NCBI GenBank assembly: GCA_022800935.1
Contig: JAAWRH010000023.1
Span: forward strand, 1-60,459
Length of the DNA stretch: 60,459 bases
Direction: 5' to 3'
Source: Oscillospiraceae bacterium
Lineage (GTDB): Bacteria > Bacillota > Clostridia > Oscillospirales > Ruminococcaceae
Each line of letters starts with the position of its first letter. Positions within the stretch are counted from its first letter, which is position 1. The position numbers and the translations under genes are program-made. Shown here one piece after another: positions 34,475 to 43,424 of the stretch. Below the pieces are notes generated by a model, which saw nothing but the letters and a program-made list of their open reading frames with translations, made no database searches and was not told the origin of the DNA.

Positions 34475-35425
34475 ATGAGCGAATATAAACCGGAAGGAAG
34501 CCTGATGGATACCATAGATAACCAAATATCCCTGAAAAATCTGGCTTCCCTGACAGAGGCCATACAGTCAAAAAAAATACTGGAAGCGCGGGCGGTGGTA
34601 TGCGACAGCGGACACAACCTGCACGTTCCGCTGTGCGCCGGAATCAAGGGGATCATCCCGCGGGAGGAGGGGGCTCTGGGCATCGCGGAGGGGAGCACGC
34701 GGGATATCGCCATCATCTCCCGCGTCAACAAGCCGGTTTGCTTCCAGGTGACAGGGCTGGACCACAGCGCCGGGGAAACGGTGGCGGTCCTCTCCCGCCG
34801 GGCGGTGCAGCAACAGTGTATGGAGCAGTATATCTCCCGCCTTTCCCCCGGAGATGTGATTGACGGACGGGTCACCCATCTGGAAACCTTTGGCAGCTTT
34901 GTGGACATCGGCTGCGGCATATGCTCCCTCATCCCCATAGACGTGATTTCGGTTTCGCGGATTTCCCATCCGGGGGACCGGTTCAGGCCGGGGCAGTATA
35001 TCCGGGCGGTGGTGCAGTCCTCAGACGGGAGCCGGGTCACATTGAGCCATCGGGAGCTGCTGGGAACCTGGGCGGAGAACGCGGCCCTGTTCCAGAACGG
35101 GGAGACGGTGGCGGGCGTTGTCCGCTCGGTGGAGGACTATGGAATTTTTGTGGAGCTGGCCCCCAACCTGGCGGGGCTGGCGGAGCCGAAGGAAGGAGTC
35201 ACGCCGGGACAGCAGGCGAGCGTTTACATAAAGAGCCTGATTCCGGAACGAATGAAGGTCAAGCTGATTATGGTAGACGCGTTTGACGCCGATTACAGGC
35301 TGCCGCCCATGCGGTACTTCTTCCAGGGGGAGCACATGGACCGGTGGGTCTACTCCCCGGAGGGGGCGCACAAGAGGATTGAAACGGTGTTTGCCCCGGC
35401 AGAGGAACCCGGAAGCTCCAGCTGA
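34475..35425 (+). CDS. S1-domain RNA-binding protein
   Basis: 316-aa protein with at least two S1 RNA-binding domains, one near residues 125-195 (GDVIDGRVTHLETFGSFVDI) and one near 205-265 (VAGVVRSVEDYGIFVELAPN). The N-terminal 115 residues look like a third, diverged S1-like module (ILEARAVVCD...GIIPREEG). It resembles short clostridial S1-like proteins rather than full ribosomal S1. A start further in at Met11 is possible. It is followed by a bidirectional terminator. Confidence 0.82.
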   Translation: MSEYKPEGSLMDTIDNQISLKNLASLTEAIQSKKILEARAVVCDSGHNLHVPLCAGIKGIIPREEGALGIAEGSTRDIAIISRVNKPVCFQVTGLDHSAGETVAVLSRRAVQQQCMEQYISRLSPGDVIDGRVTHLETFGSFVDIGCGICSLIPIDVISVSRISHPGDRFRPGQYIRAVVQSSDGSRVTLSHRELLGTWAENAALFQNGETVAGVVRSVEDYGIFVELAPNLAGLAEPKEGVTPGQQASVYIKSLIPERMKVKLIMVDAFDADYRLPPMRYFFQGEHMDRWVYSPEGAHKRIETVFAPAEEPGSSS

Positions 35426-35430
35426 CCGGT

Positions 35431-35481
35431 ACGTTAAAAAGCTTCTCCCGCCTCAAAAGGGCAGGAGAAGCTTTTTAACGT
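35431..35481. terminator. Bidirectional terminator
   Basis: Perfect 18-bp stem (35431-35448 with 35464-35481) between the convergent S1-domain and mtaB genes. Confidence 0.9.
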
Positions 35482-35492
35482 GATGGAAGGGC

Positions 35493-36803
35493 TTACTCCG
35501 CCGCTCCAAAGCACCCCTGCCCATCCTCCGTCAATCCCGTTATCGTCACCTCACGCATCTGCCCGCAGAGATTCTCCAGCGATGCCGCCTCCACCGGCGT
35601 GTAATTTCTGGTATACCCATGGTATAGCCCGCCGGACGTGTTTGTCTCAAACAGCACCTGTTCCCGCCGCCCAATCTGGCTTTCCAGGAATTTTCGGCGC
35701 GTCCGCTCCGTCGCCCGGATCATCTCCCCGCTGCGCCGCTCCTTGGCAGCGCTGTCCACCTGTCCGGGCATATTCGCCGCCCTGGTCCCCGGCCGGGGGG
35801 AGTACATAAAGACATGGGCCTTGGCAAAGGCAATCTCCTCCGCGAACGCCAACGATTCCCGGAATTCTCCCTCATCCTCTCCGGGGAAGCCCACCATGAT
35901 GTCAGTGGTGATGGAGGCGTTTTCAAAGGCGCTTCTCAGGTCCCGGACAATACGGCGGTATTCCGCTGTGTCATACCGGCGGTTCATCCGCTTCAGGGTA
36001 GCGTCGCAGCCGCTTTGCAGGGAGAGGTGGAACTGGGGGCAGAGGTTTGGCATGGCCGCCATAGCGGCGATGTCCTCCGGGGTGAGCAGCTCCGGCTCCA
36101 GCGAGCCCAGACGAACCCGCTCCAGCCCCGGAATGGCGCAGGCGGTTTTCACCGCGTCCAACAGGCCCAGTCCCAGGTCGCTCCCATAGCAGGGAAGGTT
36201 GATGCCCACCAGCACGGCCTCCCGGTACCCGTTTTCCGCCAGGGCGGTCAGCTCTGCCCGGATTTCCTCCAAAGGCTTGGACCTGACCGGACCCCTTGCC
36301 GTGGGGATGATGCAGTAGGAGCAGAAACGGTCGCAGCCGTCCTGAATCTTGACAAAGGCCCGCGTCCGCTCGTTCATCTGCCCGGCACGCATCTCCTCAA
36401 ACCTTGCCCGGTTTTCTCCCTTGCGCTCCATGGGAGTGATGCGGACAACGCGCTTCCCAGTGGAAAGGTATTCCTTTACCGCCTCCAGGACAGCGGAACG
36501 GCGGTAGGTTCCGGTGATCACATCCGCCTCCGGAATCTGCTGTGCCGCCTCCGGGAATGCCTGGGGGTAGCAGCCTGTCAGGACCGCCGCCGCGCCGGGA
36601 TTTTGACGTTTGAACCGCCGGAGGACCTGGCGGGATTTTTTATCCCCTGTGGCGGTGACGGTACAGGAGTTGACCACATAGATGTCCGCGCTGCCGGAGG
36701 CGCTGTCCACGATATCGAAGCCCTCGGCGGAAAACATCTGCTCCATGATTTGGGTTTCGTACTGGTTTACTTTACAGCCCAATGTATAAAATGCCACGCG
36801 CAT
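35493..36803 (-). CDS. mtaB: tRNA t6A37 methylthiotransferase
   Basis: 436-aa radical SAM enzyme that adds a methylthio group to t6A37 of tRNA (ms2t6A). The N-terminal cluster cysteines are Cys10 (YTLGCKVNQYE), Cys47 (NSCTVTATGDKKSRQ) and the Cys in LTGCYPQ; the radical SAM triad is in CDRFCSYC. The KVNQYET signature separates MtaB from MiaB and RimO. ATG at 36803 is used because AAAGGA then sits 8 bases upstream; ATG at 36809 would be too close. Confidence 0.93.
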   Translation of the reverse strand: MRVAFYTLGCKVNQYETQIMEQMFSAEGFDIVDSASGSADIYVVNSCTVTATGDKKSRQVLRRFKRQNPGAAAVLTGCYPQAFPEAAQQIPEADVITGTYRRSAVLEAVKEYLSTGKRVVRITPMERKGENRARFEEMRAGQMNERTRAFVKIQDGCDRFCSYCIIPTARGPVRSKPLEEIRAELTALAENGYREAVLVGINLPCYGSDLGLGLLDAVKTACAIPGLERVRLGSLEPELLTPEDIAAMAAMPNLCPQFHLSLQSGCDATLKRMNRRYDTAEYRRIVRDLRSAFENASITTDIMVGFPGEDEGEFRESLAFAEEIAFAKAHVFMYSPRPGTRAANMPGQVDSAAKERRSGEMIRATERTRRKFLESQIGRREQVLFETNTSGGLYHGYTRNYTPVEAASLENLCGQMREVTITGLTEDGQGCFGAAE

Positions 36804-37130
36804 GACCATATTCCTTTCAAGTTTGATTTTAACCCATCATAGCATATTTCGGAGAGCTTGAAAAGTAAAAAAGCCTTGATAATCCAAAAAGGGTCCATGG
36901 GGTTAAGGGCTGTTCACCATTTCTCCCATTTTTCTTTCCATTTGGGGGTAGCGGTGAAAGGCAAAAAATGCTACAATAAGATAAATAAGGCGAAATTTCG
37001 CGAACAGATGCCATAATCCCTATGTTTTTCCCAAAAGGTAGGGGATGGGGAGAGCAATGTTTTCGCCTTTTTCTGATACGACAGAGCGCCGCTTTCCACC
37101 GGGAAAACGGCTGTCCGATAGGGAGGAACC
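36804..37130. other. Divergent control region, mtaB and AAA gene
   Basis: 327-bp gap without a gene. Besides the mtaB promoter it has a rightward -10 candidate TACAAT (36972-36977) with no good -35, followed by a perfect 12-bp palindrome GCGAAATTTCGC (36990-37001) in an operator-like position, and a hairpin-forming ATCCCTA...TAGGGGAT around 37016-37048. Confidence 0.5.
36836..36864 (-). promoter_or_regulatory. Probable promoter of mtaB
   Basis: Minus strand: TTTTCA (36864-36859), 17-bp spacer, TATGAT (36841-36836). Confidence 0.45.
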
Positions 37131-39233
37131 ATGATAAACGACATTGACAAGCTGCTGAATTCCATTTTTCCGGCGGGGAAGGGCTATCGGAGCCAGCCCC
37201 CCAGCCCCCCCCAGCCCCCTACACCGGAGTCAATAGAAAGGATCCGCCAGCAGATGGACCGGCTGGAGCGCCAGAACCAAAGCGATATCCACCGCACAAG
37301 CGGGGAGGTGGACCGGCTGGAGGAGGAGATTGAGGCGGAGCAGAACGCCTCCCAGCCTCCCCAGAAAATCGACAGTGTGATTGAGGACACCCAAAACCAA
37401 CTGACAGAGCTGCGGCGCAGACTGGAAAAGGACGGCGTATCCGAATCCCGCAGGGGCCGCCCCCAGAGCGCCGTCAACCGGATGGCGGCGTTTTCCGGCC
37501 TGGCGGAGTCACTGGAGCCGAAAATCGTGGGCCAGCGGGAATACCTCAAGGGGCTGAGCATTGCCTTCAAGCGCCCGCTGGTGATGGAGCGCCAGGAGAA
37601 GGAGGTCCAGGGGCTCATCCTAATCACCGGGCCCCAGGGGAGCGGCCGCCATTCCGGGCTGTATTCCATGACCGAGGAGCTGGCAAAGCGGGGGGCGCTG
37701 AAGAGTGGACAGGTGGAAACCCTGGACCTTTCCCTGTACGGGGAACAGGAGGATACCAGGCTGTTTGTCCAGGACCTTTACCGCGCCCTGCGGCAGGAGG
37801 CCCCGGTCATTGTGCTGGAGGGCTGCGAAAGCTGCCATCCGGCGGTGCGCAGCATGGTGGTGCGCCTGGCCCGCCAGAGGGTGCTGCGGCTGGATAAGCG
37901 GTATGTGGAGCAGAAGGGTATGCTGGTGGAGGCGGGCAGCGCCCTGACCGCCGGAGCGGTGGGGGAGCTGTGCCCGTCGGGCAAATACCTGGCCTTCCTG
38001 TTCCAGGGGGGCTGGCAGAAGGAGAAGGTGGCGGACGTGATGGGCGCCTCCTTCCTCAACGCCATGGACGATCAGTGTGAAACCCAGCCCCTGGACCAAA
38101 AGCAGGTCCGGACCATCGCCGCCCAGATGGCGGACGATGTGGTGGAGCGGGCCCAACAGAAGCTGGGCTTCATGGTCAGTGGCCGGGAGGCCATGGAGGC
38201 CCATTTCCGGTCCGCCTTTACAGCGGCCTCCGGGGTCCACGGCATGGCCCAGGCCGCTGACCGGTGCTACCGGGCGCTGGCGGAATACCGCCTCCGGGAG
38301 GATTTCCCGGTTCCCTGTGAAATTGAAATCCGCAGGGGGGCGGCAGGCCTCACTGCCTCCTTTGGGGGAGGAGAGTGGGACGATCTGTTCGCCCTGCTGC
38401 AAAAGGAATACCAGGGAGAGATTACCAAGGTCAAGGAGGAGCTGGGCCGGGTGGTGGGGCTCCAGAAGGTCAAGGACTATGTGCTGGCCCTGGAAAACCA
38501 CTATCGAATGGTTTCCATGCGCCGGGAAAAGGGAATGAAGGGCGACATGCCCTCCATGCACATGATCTTTACCGGAAACCCCGGCACCGGCAAGACCACT
38601 ATTGCCAGGCTGGTTTCCAAATATTTAAAGGCCATCGGGGCCCTTTCCGGCGGGCAGCTGGTGGAGGTGACCCGCGCCGACCTGGTGGGGCGGTATGTGG
38701 GGCACACCGCGCCGCTGACCACACAGGTGATTCAGTCGGCCCTGGGCGGGGTGCTGTTTATCGACGAGGCCTATTCCCTTTACCGGGGGCATGACGATTC
38801 CTTTGGAATGGAGGCGATTGACACCCTGGTCAAGGGGATGGAGGACAACCGGGACGACCTGGTGGTGATACTGGCGGGGTATTCGGATGAGATGTCCGAA
38901 TTCCTGACCGCCAACTCCGGATTAAAGTCCAGGTTCCCCAATATCATTGAGTTCCCGGACTACACGGCGGAGGAGCTGATGGAAATCGCCGGTCAGATTG
39001 CCCAAGGGAAGGGCTACCGCCTGGATGAGCAATGCCGGATACCTCTGTACCACTACTTTTCCCGGAGGCAGCTGGAGGGGGCCAGGGAGAGCGGCAACGG
39101 CAGAATGGCCCGCAACCTGGTGGAACAGGCGATTTTGAACCAGTCCAAGCGTATCAGCGCGCTGGAGGAAGCAGTGGGGCAGGAGGAGCTGGAGCTGCTG
39201 AAGCCGGATGATTTCCAGCTGGAGGAAAACTGA
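37131..39233 (+). CDS. Double AAA protein, SpoVK/CbbX-like with degenerate first ATPase
   Basis: 700-aa protein. An N-terminal proline-rich stretch and coiled coil (about 31-100) precede a Clp-like AAA region (about 120-390) whose Walker A is GPQGSGRHS (167-175), with the lysine replaced by arginine, and whose Walker B region reads VIVLEGC. The second AAA domain (about 435-690) is intact and of the CbbX/SpoVK type: Walker A GNPGTGKTT (482-490), Walker B VLFIDEA (541-547), Arg601 as likely arginine finger. SpoVK acts in spore maturation; CbbX remodels rubisco. The role here is not clear, but sporulation or envelope assembly is plausible. GGAGGAACC precedes the ATG. Confidence 0.85.
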   Translation: MINDIDKLLNSIFPAGKGYRSQPPSPPQPPTPESIERIRQQMDRLERQNQSDIHRTSGEVDRLEEEIEAEQNASQPPQKIDSVIEDTQNQLTELRRRLEKDGVSESRRGRPQSAVNRMAAFSGLAESLEPKIVGQREYLKGLSIAFKRPLVMERQEKEVQGLILITGPQGSGRHSGLYSMTEELAKRGALKSGQVETLDLSLYGEQEDTRLFVQDLYRALRQEAPVIVLEGCESCHPAVRSMVVRLARQRVLRLDKRYVEQKGMLVEAGSALTAGAVGELCPSGKYLAFLFQGGWQKEKVADVMGASFLNAMDDQCETQPLDQKQVRTIAAQMADDVVERAQQKLGFMVSGREAMEAHFRSAFTAASGVHGMAQAADRCYRALAEYRLREDFPVPCEIEIRRGAAGLTASFGGGEWDDLFALLQKEYQGEITKVKEELGRVVGLQKVKDYVLALENHYRMVSMRREKGMKGDMPSMHMIFTGNPGTGKTTIARLVSKYLKAIGALSGGQLVEVTRADLVGRYVGHTAPLTTQVIQSALGGVLFIDEAYSLYRGHDDSFGMEAIDTLVKGMEDNRDDLVVILAGYSDEMSEFLTANSGLKSRFPNIIEFPDYTAEELMEIAGQIAQGKGYRLDEQCRIPLYHYFSRRQLEGARESGNGRMARNLVEQAILNQSKRISALEEAVGQEELELLKPDDFQLEEN

Positions 39234-39258
39234 CGCCGCAAAAAATGATTTTTATGGT

Positions 39259-39287
39259 TGACTTATGGAAAAACCATTGGTATTATT
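39259..39287 (+). promoter_or_regulatory. Sigma-A promoter of the HPr-like gene
   Basis: TTGACT (39259-39264), 17-bp spacer, TATTAT (39282-39287), about 75 nt of leader before the ATG. Confidence 0.65.
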
Positions 39288-39368
39288 ATTAACAGGGCAT
39301 ATATCCTGAAAATTTCTTGCCTGAGAGATAAAATTTTTGCAATATGACTGCATCGGGAGGTTTTTCAC

Positions 39369-39602
39369 ATGAAAAAGATCACCATAGCGCTCAACACCAT
39401 CAACGACGTGAAATTCTTTGTCAACACCGTCTCCAGATACGACTTTGACGTGGACCTGATTTCCGGCCGCTACGCCGTTGACGCCAAGTCCATTATGGGC
39501 ATCTTCAGCCTGGACCTGTCCAAGCCCATCTCCGTGGAGATACACGATGACAACTGCCAGGAGTTTTTGGACCAGATCAAAGGCTTCATCATTGAGGATT
39601 AA
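39369..39602 (+). CDS. HPr-like protein lacking the phosphorylated histidine
   Basis: 77-aa protein with the HPr fold of the sugar phosphotransferase system. The second half matches well (RYAVDAKSIMGIFSLDLSKP, with the regulatory-site Ser in AKS), but the region that should contain the phospho-acceptor His15 and Arg17 reads ALNTINDVKFFVNTV. It therefore cannot carry PTS phosphate in the usual way; by analogy with Crh it may act through the serine or be purely structural. Own promoter and terminator, so monocistronic. GGGAGG lies 8 bases before the ATG. Confidence 0.85.
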   Translation: MKKITIALNTINDVKFFVNTVSRYDFDVDLISGRYAVDAKSIMGIFSLDLSKPISVEIHDDNCQEFLDQIKGFIIED

Positions 39603-39614
39603 GATGAGTGATAA

Positions 39615-39662
39615 GCGGCCTGCTTCATGGTGATATTTCCCCATGAAGCAGGCCGCTGTTTT
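39615..39662 (+). terminator. Terminator after the HPr-like gene
   Basis: Perfect 16-bp stem (39615-39630 with 39641-39656), then TGTTTTT. Confidence 0.9.
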
Positions 39663-40348
39663 TATGAATTGCCGTGGAGGGAGATGGCAGTCTTTAACAG
39701 GAATTGATACATCGGCTCCAGGAGCAGCAGGTCCTTTGCCACCGCTTCCCCCAGCCTCTCGGAAAAGAACAGCTCCGCGTCCGAGCTCTCCGCGTCTATG
39801 GAGATTCCCCGCAGGTCCAGCCACTTCTGCTCCTGGGGAGAACAGTCCGGATGGCGGGGCCGCTTGTACCGGTCCCCATTGAGGGTGAAAACGCTCTGTG
39901 CCTCCAGGGCGTCCATGGCGGCCAAGGCGTCAGGGCTCCCCGCCAGGATGGCGGCCCGCAGCGCGTTCATGTACTCGGTGGAGGCGGAATAAAACCCACA
40001 GCCATAGCTGAAGGTGTCCGGGGAGATGTCAAAGTAGATTCCGGGGTAGTCGGTTCCGTACATCTTGGGTCCCCGCTTGAATACCAGCCACATGTGCTCC
40101 CGGTAGATGTGCTTGTCATGGGAAAACCGGGTGTCCCTCCTTATGCGGGAGATGGTCTTCCCCACCTTGGGGTCTACAATGGCCTGGGGGTCCAGCTTCC
40201 GGATGGTGCCGGAAAGCTGCCCTACCATCTCCTCCAGGGGGTGGAGGACATAGTCCAGGTACTGCTGTTTGTGTTCTTCAAACCAGGGCTTGCTGTCCTG
40301 GAGGCGGTTTTCAAAGAGAAAATCCAGGGTCTTATTGGAAAATGGCAT
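39662..40348 (-). CDS. DUF2461-family protein
   Basis: 228-aa conserved protein of the DUF2461 (TIGR02453-like) family; its function is not established. The typical early block FLFENRLQDSKPWFEEHKQQY and the later ISRIRRDTRFSHDKHIYREHMW and YFDISPDTFSYGCGFY are clear. Cytoplasmic, full length. It converges with the HPr-like gene and follows the sensor kinase gene's end region without obvious coupling. Confidence 0.85.
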   Translation of the reverse strand: MPFSNKTLDFLFENRLQDSKPWFEEHKQQYLDYVLHPLEEMVGQLSGTIRKLDPQAIVDPKVGKTISRIRRDTRFSHDKHIYREHMWLVFKRGPKMYGTDYPGIYFDISPDTFSYGCGFYSASTEYMNALRAAILAGSPDALAAMDALEAQSVFTLNGDRYKRPRHPDCSPQEQKWLDLRGISIDAESSDAELFFSERLGEAVAKDLLLLEPMYQFLLKTAISLHGNS

Positions 40349-40443
40349 TTTTCAATTCCTTCTCTGTCTGTTTTTCGGGAGGCTGAAGCCCGGCTTCCCC
40401 CATAAATTATAAAAGAGGAGAGGAGAAAACACAAGGCCTTTTT

Positions 40444-41811
40444 TCACTGCTCCAATCTCTGAAAGCGCAGCCGCGCCGTAAGGCCCTGACCAGGGGAGGA
40501 TTCCATCTCCAGCTCCCCGCCGTGGGCCTTTACAATCTGCTTTACCAGCAGCAGACCCAGCCCATGGCGTAGGTCCAGGCGTTCGTCAGTGCTTTCCATA
40601 TAGTGGGGCCTTTGCTCCAGCTCCCGCAGCTTTTCGGCGGAAAGGCCCGCGCCGTCGTCCGCCACGGTCAGGATGATTCCCTGCCCCAAACGGCCCAGGC
40701 ACAGGCGAACCGTGCAGCCCTTGGGGTTGTGATTGATGCTGTTCTGGACCAGATTGCCAACCGCCCGCGAGAGCAGTCTGGCATCGCCCTCCACCATGTC
40801 GTTTTCGGCGTCGGGGGAGATTGCAACCTCCACGGAATATTCCCCGCCGATTCCCGCGTTGAGCAGCTCAGCCGTATAGCCGCGCAGCAGTCTGGACAGC
40901 CGCACCGGCTCTTTATGGAGGGGCTGCATCTCGTACTCCAGCCGGGAGACCAGGTTCAGGTCCTGCACCAGGTCCTTGATTTTCAGGCTCTGCCGCCGGA
41001 TAATCTCCGCCTCCTGCCGCACATTGCCTCCGGTCGTGCTGTCATCCGCTATCCGCTGGGCATATCCCACAATCATGGAAAGGGGGGTGCGGATATCGTG
41101 GGAGACGCCGCTGATCCAGTTGGCGCGGGCCTCATTCTGCCTGCTCAGGATCAGCGACGCCCGGTTGACACTGTCCGCAATCTCCGAAAGCTCCCCCTGC
41201 ACTGGCAGTTCCACCGGCTTTCCGGCGGACAGTTCCTTGATGGACGCCATGATAGGTTCTGTGCTTTTGGAGATTTTCCGCTTTGAAAAGCAATATGCCA
41301 GAAAGAGAATCAGCATATCCGCCGCCAATACGCAGACCGCGAAAAGAGGCAGGAGCCGGACCGCCTGCAGCGGAAAATAGTTGCCGGTTATCTTCATAAA
41401 GCTGTCCTTGGGGTAGCCCAGAATCAAAAGGCCATCCTCCGTGCTCCGCACAAAGACGGGATAGTCCTTCAGATACCCCTTTGAGAACACCGCCACATCC
41501 TGAATGCTGTACCGCACCGGCACTTCCTCCGGCAGAGAAACAGACCAGAGGCAGTTTCCCCCTTCGTCCAGATAGAGGGCCCAGATATTTTCCCGCTGTA
41601 GATTCCGCGCCGTCTTCTCCGGGATACCGGAGGGGGAAAGCACAGCGGCTGTGCTCTCCAGCATCTTTGCCGGGGACGCCGGGCCGTACTGCCCGGACAC
41701 CATGCCGAAAAAGGTTACAACAAATGCCAGGATATTGATAACCAGGAGAAAAAGGGCGAACGTGCCAAAGGAGAGGAGATACTTTGAGAGATAGCTTCCA
41801 AAGGTTTTCAT
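40444..41811 (-). CDS. Sensor histidine kinase of a peptide-resistance system
   Basis: 455-aa membrane kinase. Two membrane helices (about 13-38 and 150-173) flank an outside sensor loop of about 110 residues; a HAMP-like linker leads to the phospho-acceptor motif GVSHDIRTPLSMIVGYA. The ATP site shows NLVQNSINHN, VADDGAGLS and a GLGLLLVKQIVKAHGG box. It is 3 bp downstream of its response regulator gene and divergent from a lantibiotic-type ABC exporter, the arrangement seen for CprK/CprR-CprABC in C. difficile and other cationic-peptide resistance modules. Confidence 0.9.
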   Translation of the reverse strand: MKTFGSYLSKYLLSFGTFALFLLVINILAFVVTFFGMVSGQYGPASPAKMLESTAAVLSPSGIPEKTARNLQRENIWALYLDEGGNCLWSVSLPEEVPVRYSIQDVAVFSKGYLKDYPVFVRSTEDGLLILGYPKDSFMKITGNYFPLQAVRLLPLFAVCVLAADMLILFLAYCFSKRKISKSTEPIMASIKELSAGKPVELPVQGELSEIADSVNRASLILSRQNEARANWISGVSHDIRTPLSMIVGYAQRIADDSTTGGNVRQEAEIIRRQSLKIKDLVQDLNLVSRLEYEMQPLHKEPVRLSRLLRGYTAELLNAGIGGEYSVEVAISPDAENDMVEGDARLLSRAVGNLVQNSINHNPKGCTVRLCLGRLGQGIILTVADDGAGLSAEKLRELEQRPHYMESTDERLDLRHGLGLLLVKQIVKAHGGELEMESSPGQGLTARLRFQRLEQ

Positions 41812-41814
41812 AGG

Positions 41815-42516
41815 CTATTTCTCCGTCAGCAGCCGGTAGCCCAGCCCCTTGACGGTCAGCAGCGAAACCGGTTTGGAGGGGTTCGGTTCAATCTTTTCCC
41901 GAATGCGCCGGATGTGGGCGTTTAAGCTGTTTTCATAGCCGAAGGGGTTATCCCCCCACAGGGCCTCGCAGAGGGCGTCCACGGTGACAATCCGCCCCTC
42001 GTTGCGGGACAGGGTCTCCAGCAGCTTGTACTCCATCGCCGTCAGGGAGAGTATTTCGCCGCTTTTGTCAACCTTGGCCCGGCTGAAATCCACGGTGCAG
42101 CCCGCCAGCCTGAGAAGCGGCGCGTCCTCCTGACAGCACCGGCGCAGCACCGCATACACCCGCAGCAGCAGCTCCTGGGGCAGAAAGGGCTTCGCGATGT
42201 AATCGTCCGCACCAAGGCCCAGCCCGGTGAGCTTGTCCACCGCCTCGTCGCGGGCGGTCAGGAAGATGACCGGAATGTCCGACTGCCTGCGTATCCCCTT
42301 CATCAGGGAAAAGCCGTCGCCGTCCGGGAGCATAACGTCCAGAATGGCCAGATCGGGCTTCTCCCTTTCCGCGGCGGAAATCCCTTCCTCCACGCTTTTG
42401 GCGGTGACAAGGTGCCGGAACCCGCCGTCCGTTAAAATAGCCGTTACCATTTTCAGCAGCTCCGGTTCATCGTCTACCAGCAGGAGCTTTTTGCCGTGTA
42501 AAAATGAATTGTCCAT
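41815..42516 (-). CDS. OmpR-family response regulator of the ABC module
   Basis: 233-aa regulator. Acidic pair DDEPE at about residues 15-19, phospho-acceptor Asp in LAILDVMLPDGDG, lysine in DDYIAKPFLP, and a C-terminal winged helix (LTAMEYKLLETLSRNEGRIV). It is cotranscribed with the kinase gene and probably controls the divergent ABC operon through the 11-bp-spaced direct repeats at 42580-42611. Confidence 0.9.
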   Translation of the reverse strand: MDNSFLHGKKLLLVDDEPELLKMVTAILTDGGFRHLVTAKSVEEGISAAEREKPDLAILDVMLPDGDGFSLMKGIRRQSDIPVIFLTARDEAVDKLTGLGLGADDYIAKPFLPQELLLRVYAVLRRCCQEDAPLLRLAGCTVDFSRAKVDKSGEILSLTAMEYKLLETLSRNEGRIVTVDALCEALWGDNPFGYENSLNAHIRRIREKIEPNPSKPVSLLTVKGLGYRLLTEK

Positions 42517-42579
42517 GATAATCCCTCCCGTTCGTCTCCATTATAGCACACTCCCCCTCCTTTCGGGGCGTCCCTTTGA

Positions 42580-42637
42580 AAAAGTAAGGGAAAAGTAAGG
42601 AAGCGGGAAGGGAGAAGTCAGGCTGAGGCTGTATGAT
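42580..42637 (+). promoter_or_regulatory. Response-regulator direct repeats and ABC promoter
   Basis: AAAAGTAAGG occurs at 42580-42589 and 42591-42600, an exact 11-bp period, with a poorer third copy at 42602-42611. A -10 candidate TATGAT lies at 42632-42637 with the repeats ending around its -35 region. Tandem half-sites one helical turn apart are typical for OmpR/PhoB-family activators. Confidence 0.6.
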
Positions 42638-42659
42638 AGGTGTGAAAGGAGATGTGGCT

Positions 42660-43424
42660 ATGGACTATATCATCACCACAGAACGGCTGACCAAAAAATA
42701 CAAGAATTTTACCTCGGTCAACAATCTTTCTCTCCATGTCCGCCGGGGAAGCATTTACGGGTTTCTCGGCCCCAACGGGGCGGGGAAATCCACCACCATG
42801 AAGATGCTCCTGGGGCTGACTGCCCCTACCAGGGGCAGCTTTACCGTTGACGGCAAACAATTTCCCCGCGACCGGCTGGCAATCCTGCGGGAGACCGGCT
42901 CCTTTATTGAGGCTCCCTCCTTTTACCCCAACCTGACCGGCCGGGAAAACCTGGAGGTGATCCGCCGGATTTTGGGACTGCGGAAGAACACCGTGGAGGA
43001 CGCTTTGGAGCTGGTTGGACTATCCGAATTTGGAGACCGCCTCGCAAAGAAGTATTCCCTTGGCATGAAACAGCGGCTCGGCCTTGCCGGTGCGCTGCTG
43101 GGCCGCCCGCCTATCCTCATCCTGGACGAGCCCACCAACGGCCTGGACCCCTCCGGCATCCATGAGATACGGGGCCTGGTGAAATCCCTGCCCGATTTGT
43201 ACGACTGCACTGTCCTGATTTCCTCCCACATGCTGTCGGAGATTGAGCTGATGGCGGAGGATATCGGCATCCTAAACCACGGGCGGCTGCTGTTTGAGGG
43301 CAGTCTGGATGACCTGCGGCAAAGCGCGAGGCAGGCCGGGATGTCCGACGGCAACCTGGAGGAGGTTTTCCTCTCCCTGGTGGAGCGGGACAACGCCGCC
43401 AGAAAGCAGAGGGCAAAGCTATGA
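42660..43424 (+). CDS. Lantibiotic-type ABC transporter, ATP-binding subunit
   Basis: 254-aa ATPase with Walker A GPNGAGKST, Q-loop, ABC signature YSLGMKQRLGLA and Walker B ILILDEPTNGLD. Sequence style matches the MutF/NisF/BcrA group that powers removal of antimicrobial peptides from the membrane. ATG at 42660 is preferred (AAAGGAG 8 bases upstream, and start at the first strand). The next gene overlaps by 4 bp. Confidence 0.92.
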   Translation: MDYIITTERLTKKYKNFTSVNNLSLHVRRGSIYGFLGPNGAGKSTTMKMLLGLTAPTRGSFTVDGKQFPRDRLAILRETGSFIEAPSFYPNLTGRENLEVIRRILGLRKNTVEDALELVGLSEFGDRLAKKYSLGMKQRLGLAGALLGRPPILILDEPTNGLDPSGIHEIRGLVKSLPDLYDCTVLISSHMLSEIELMAEDIGILNHGRLLFEGSLDDLRQSARQAGMSDGNLEEVFLSLVERDNAARKQRAKL

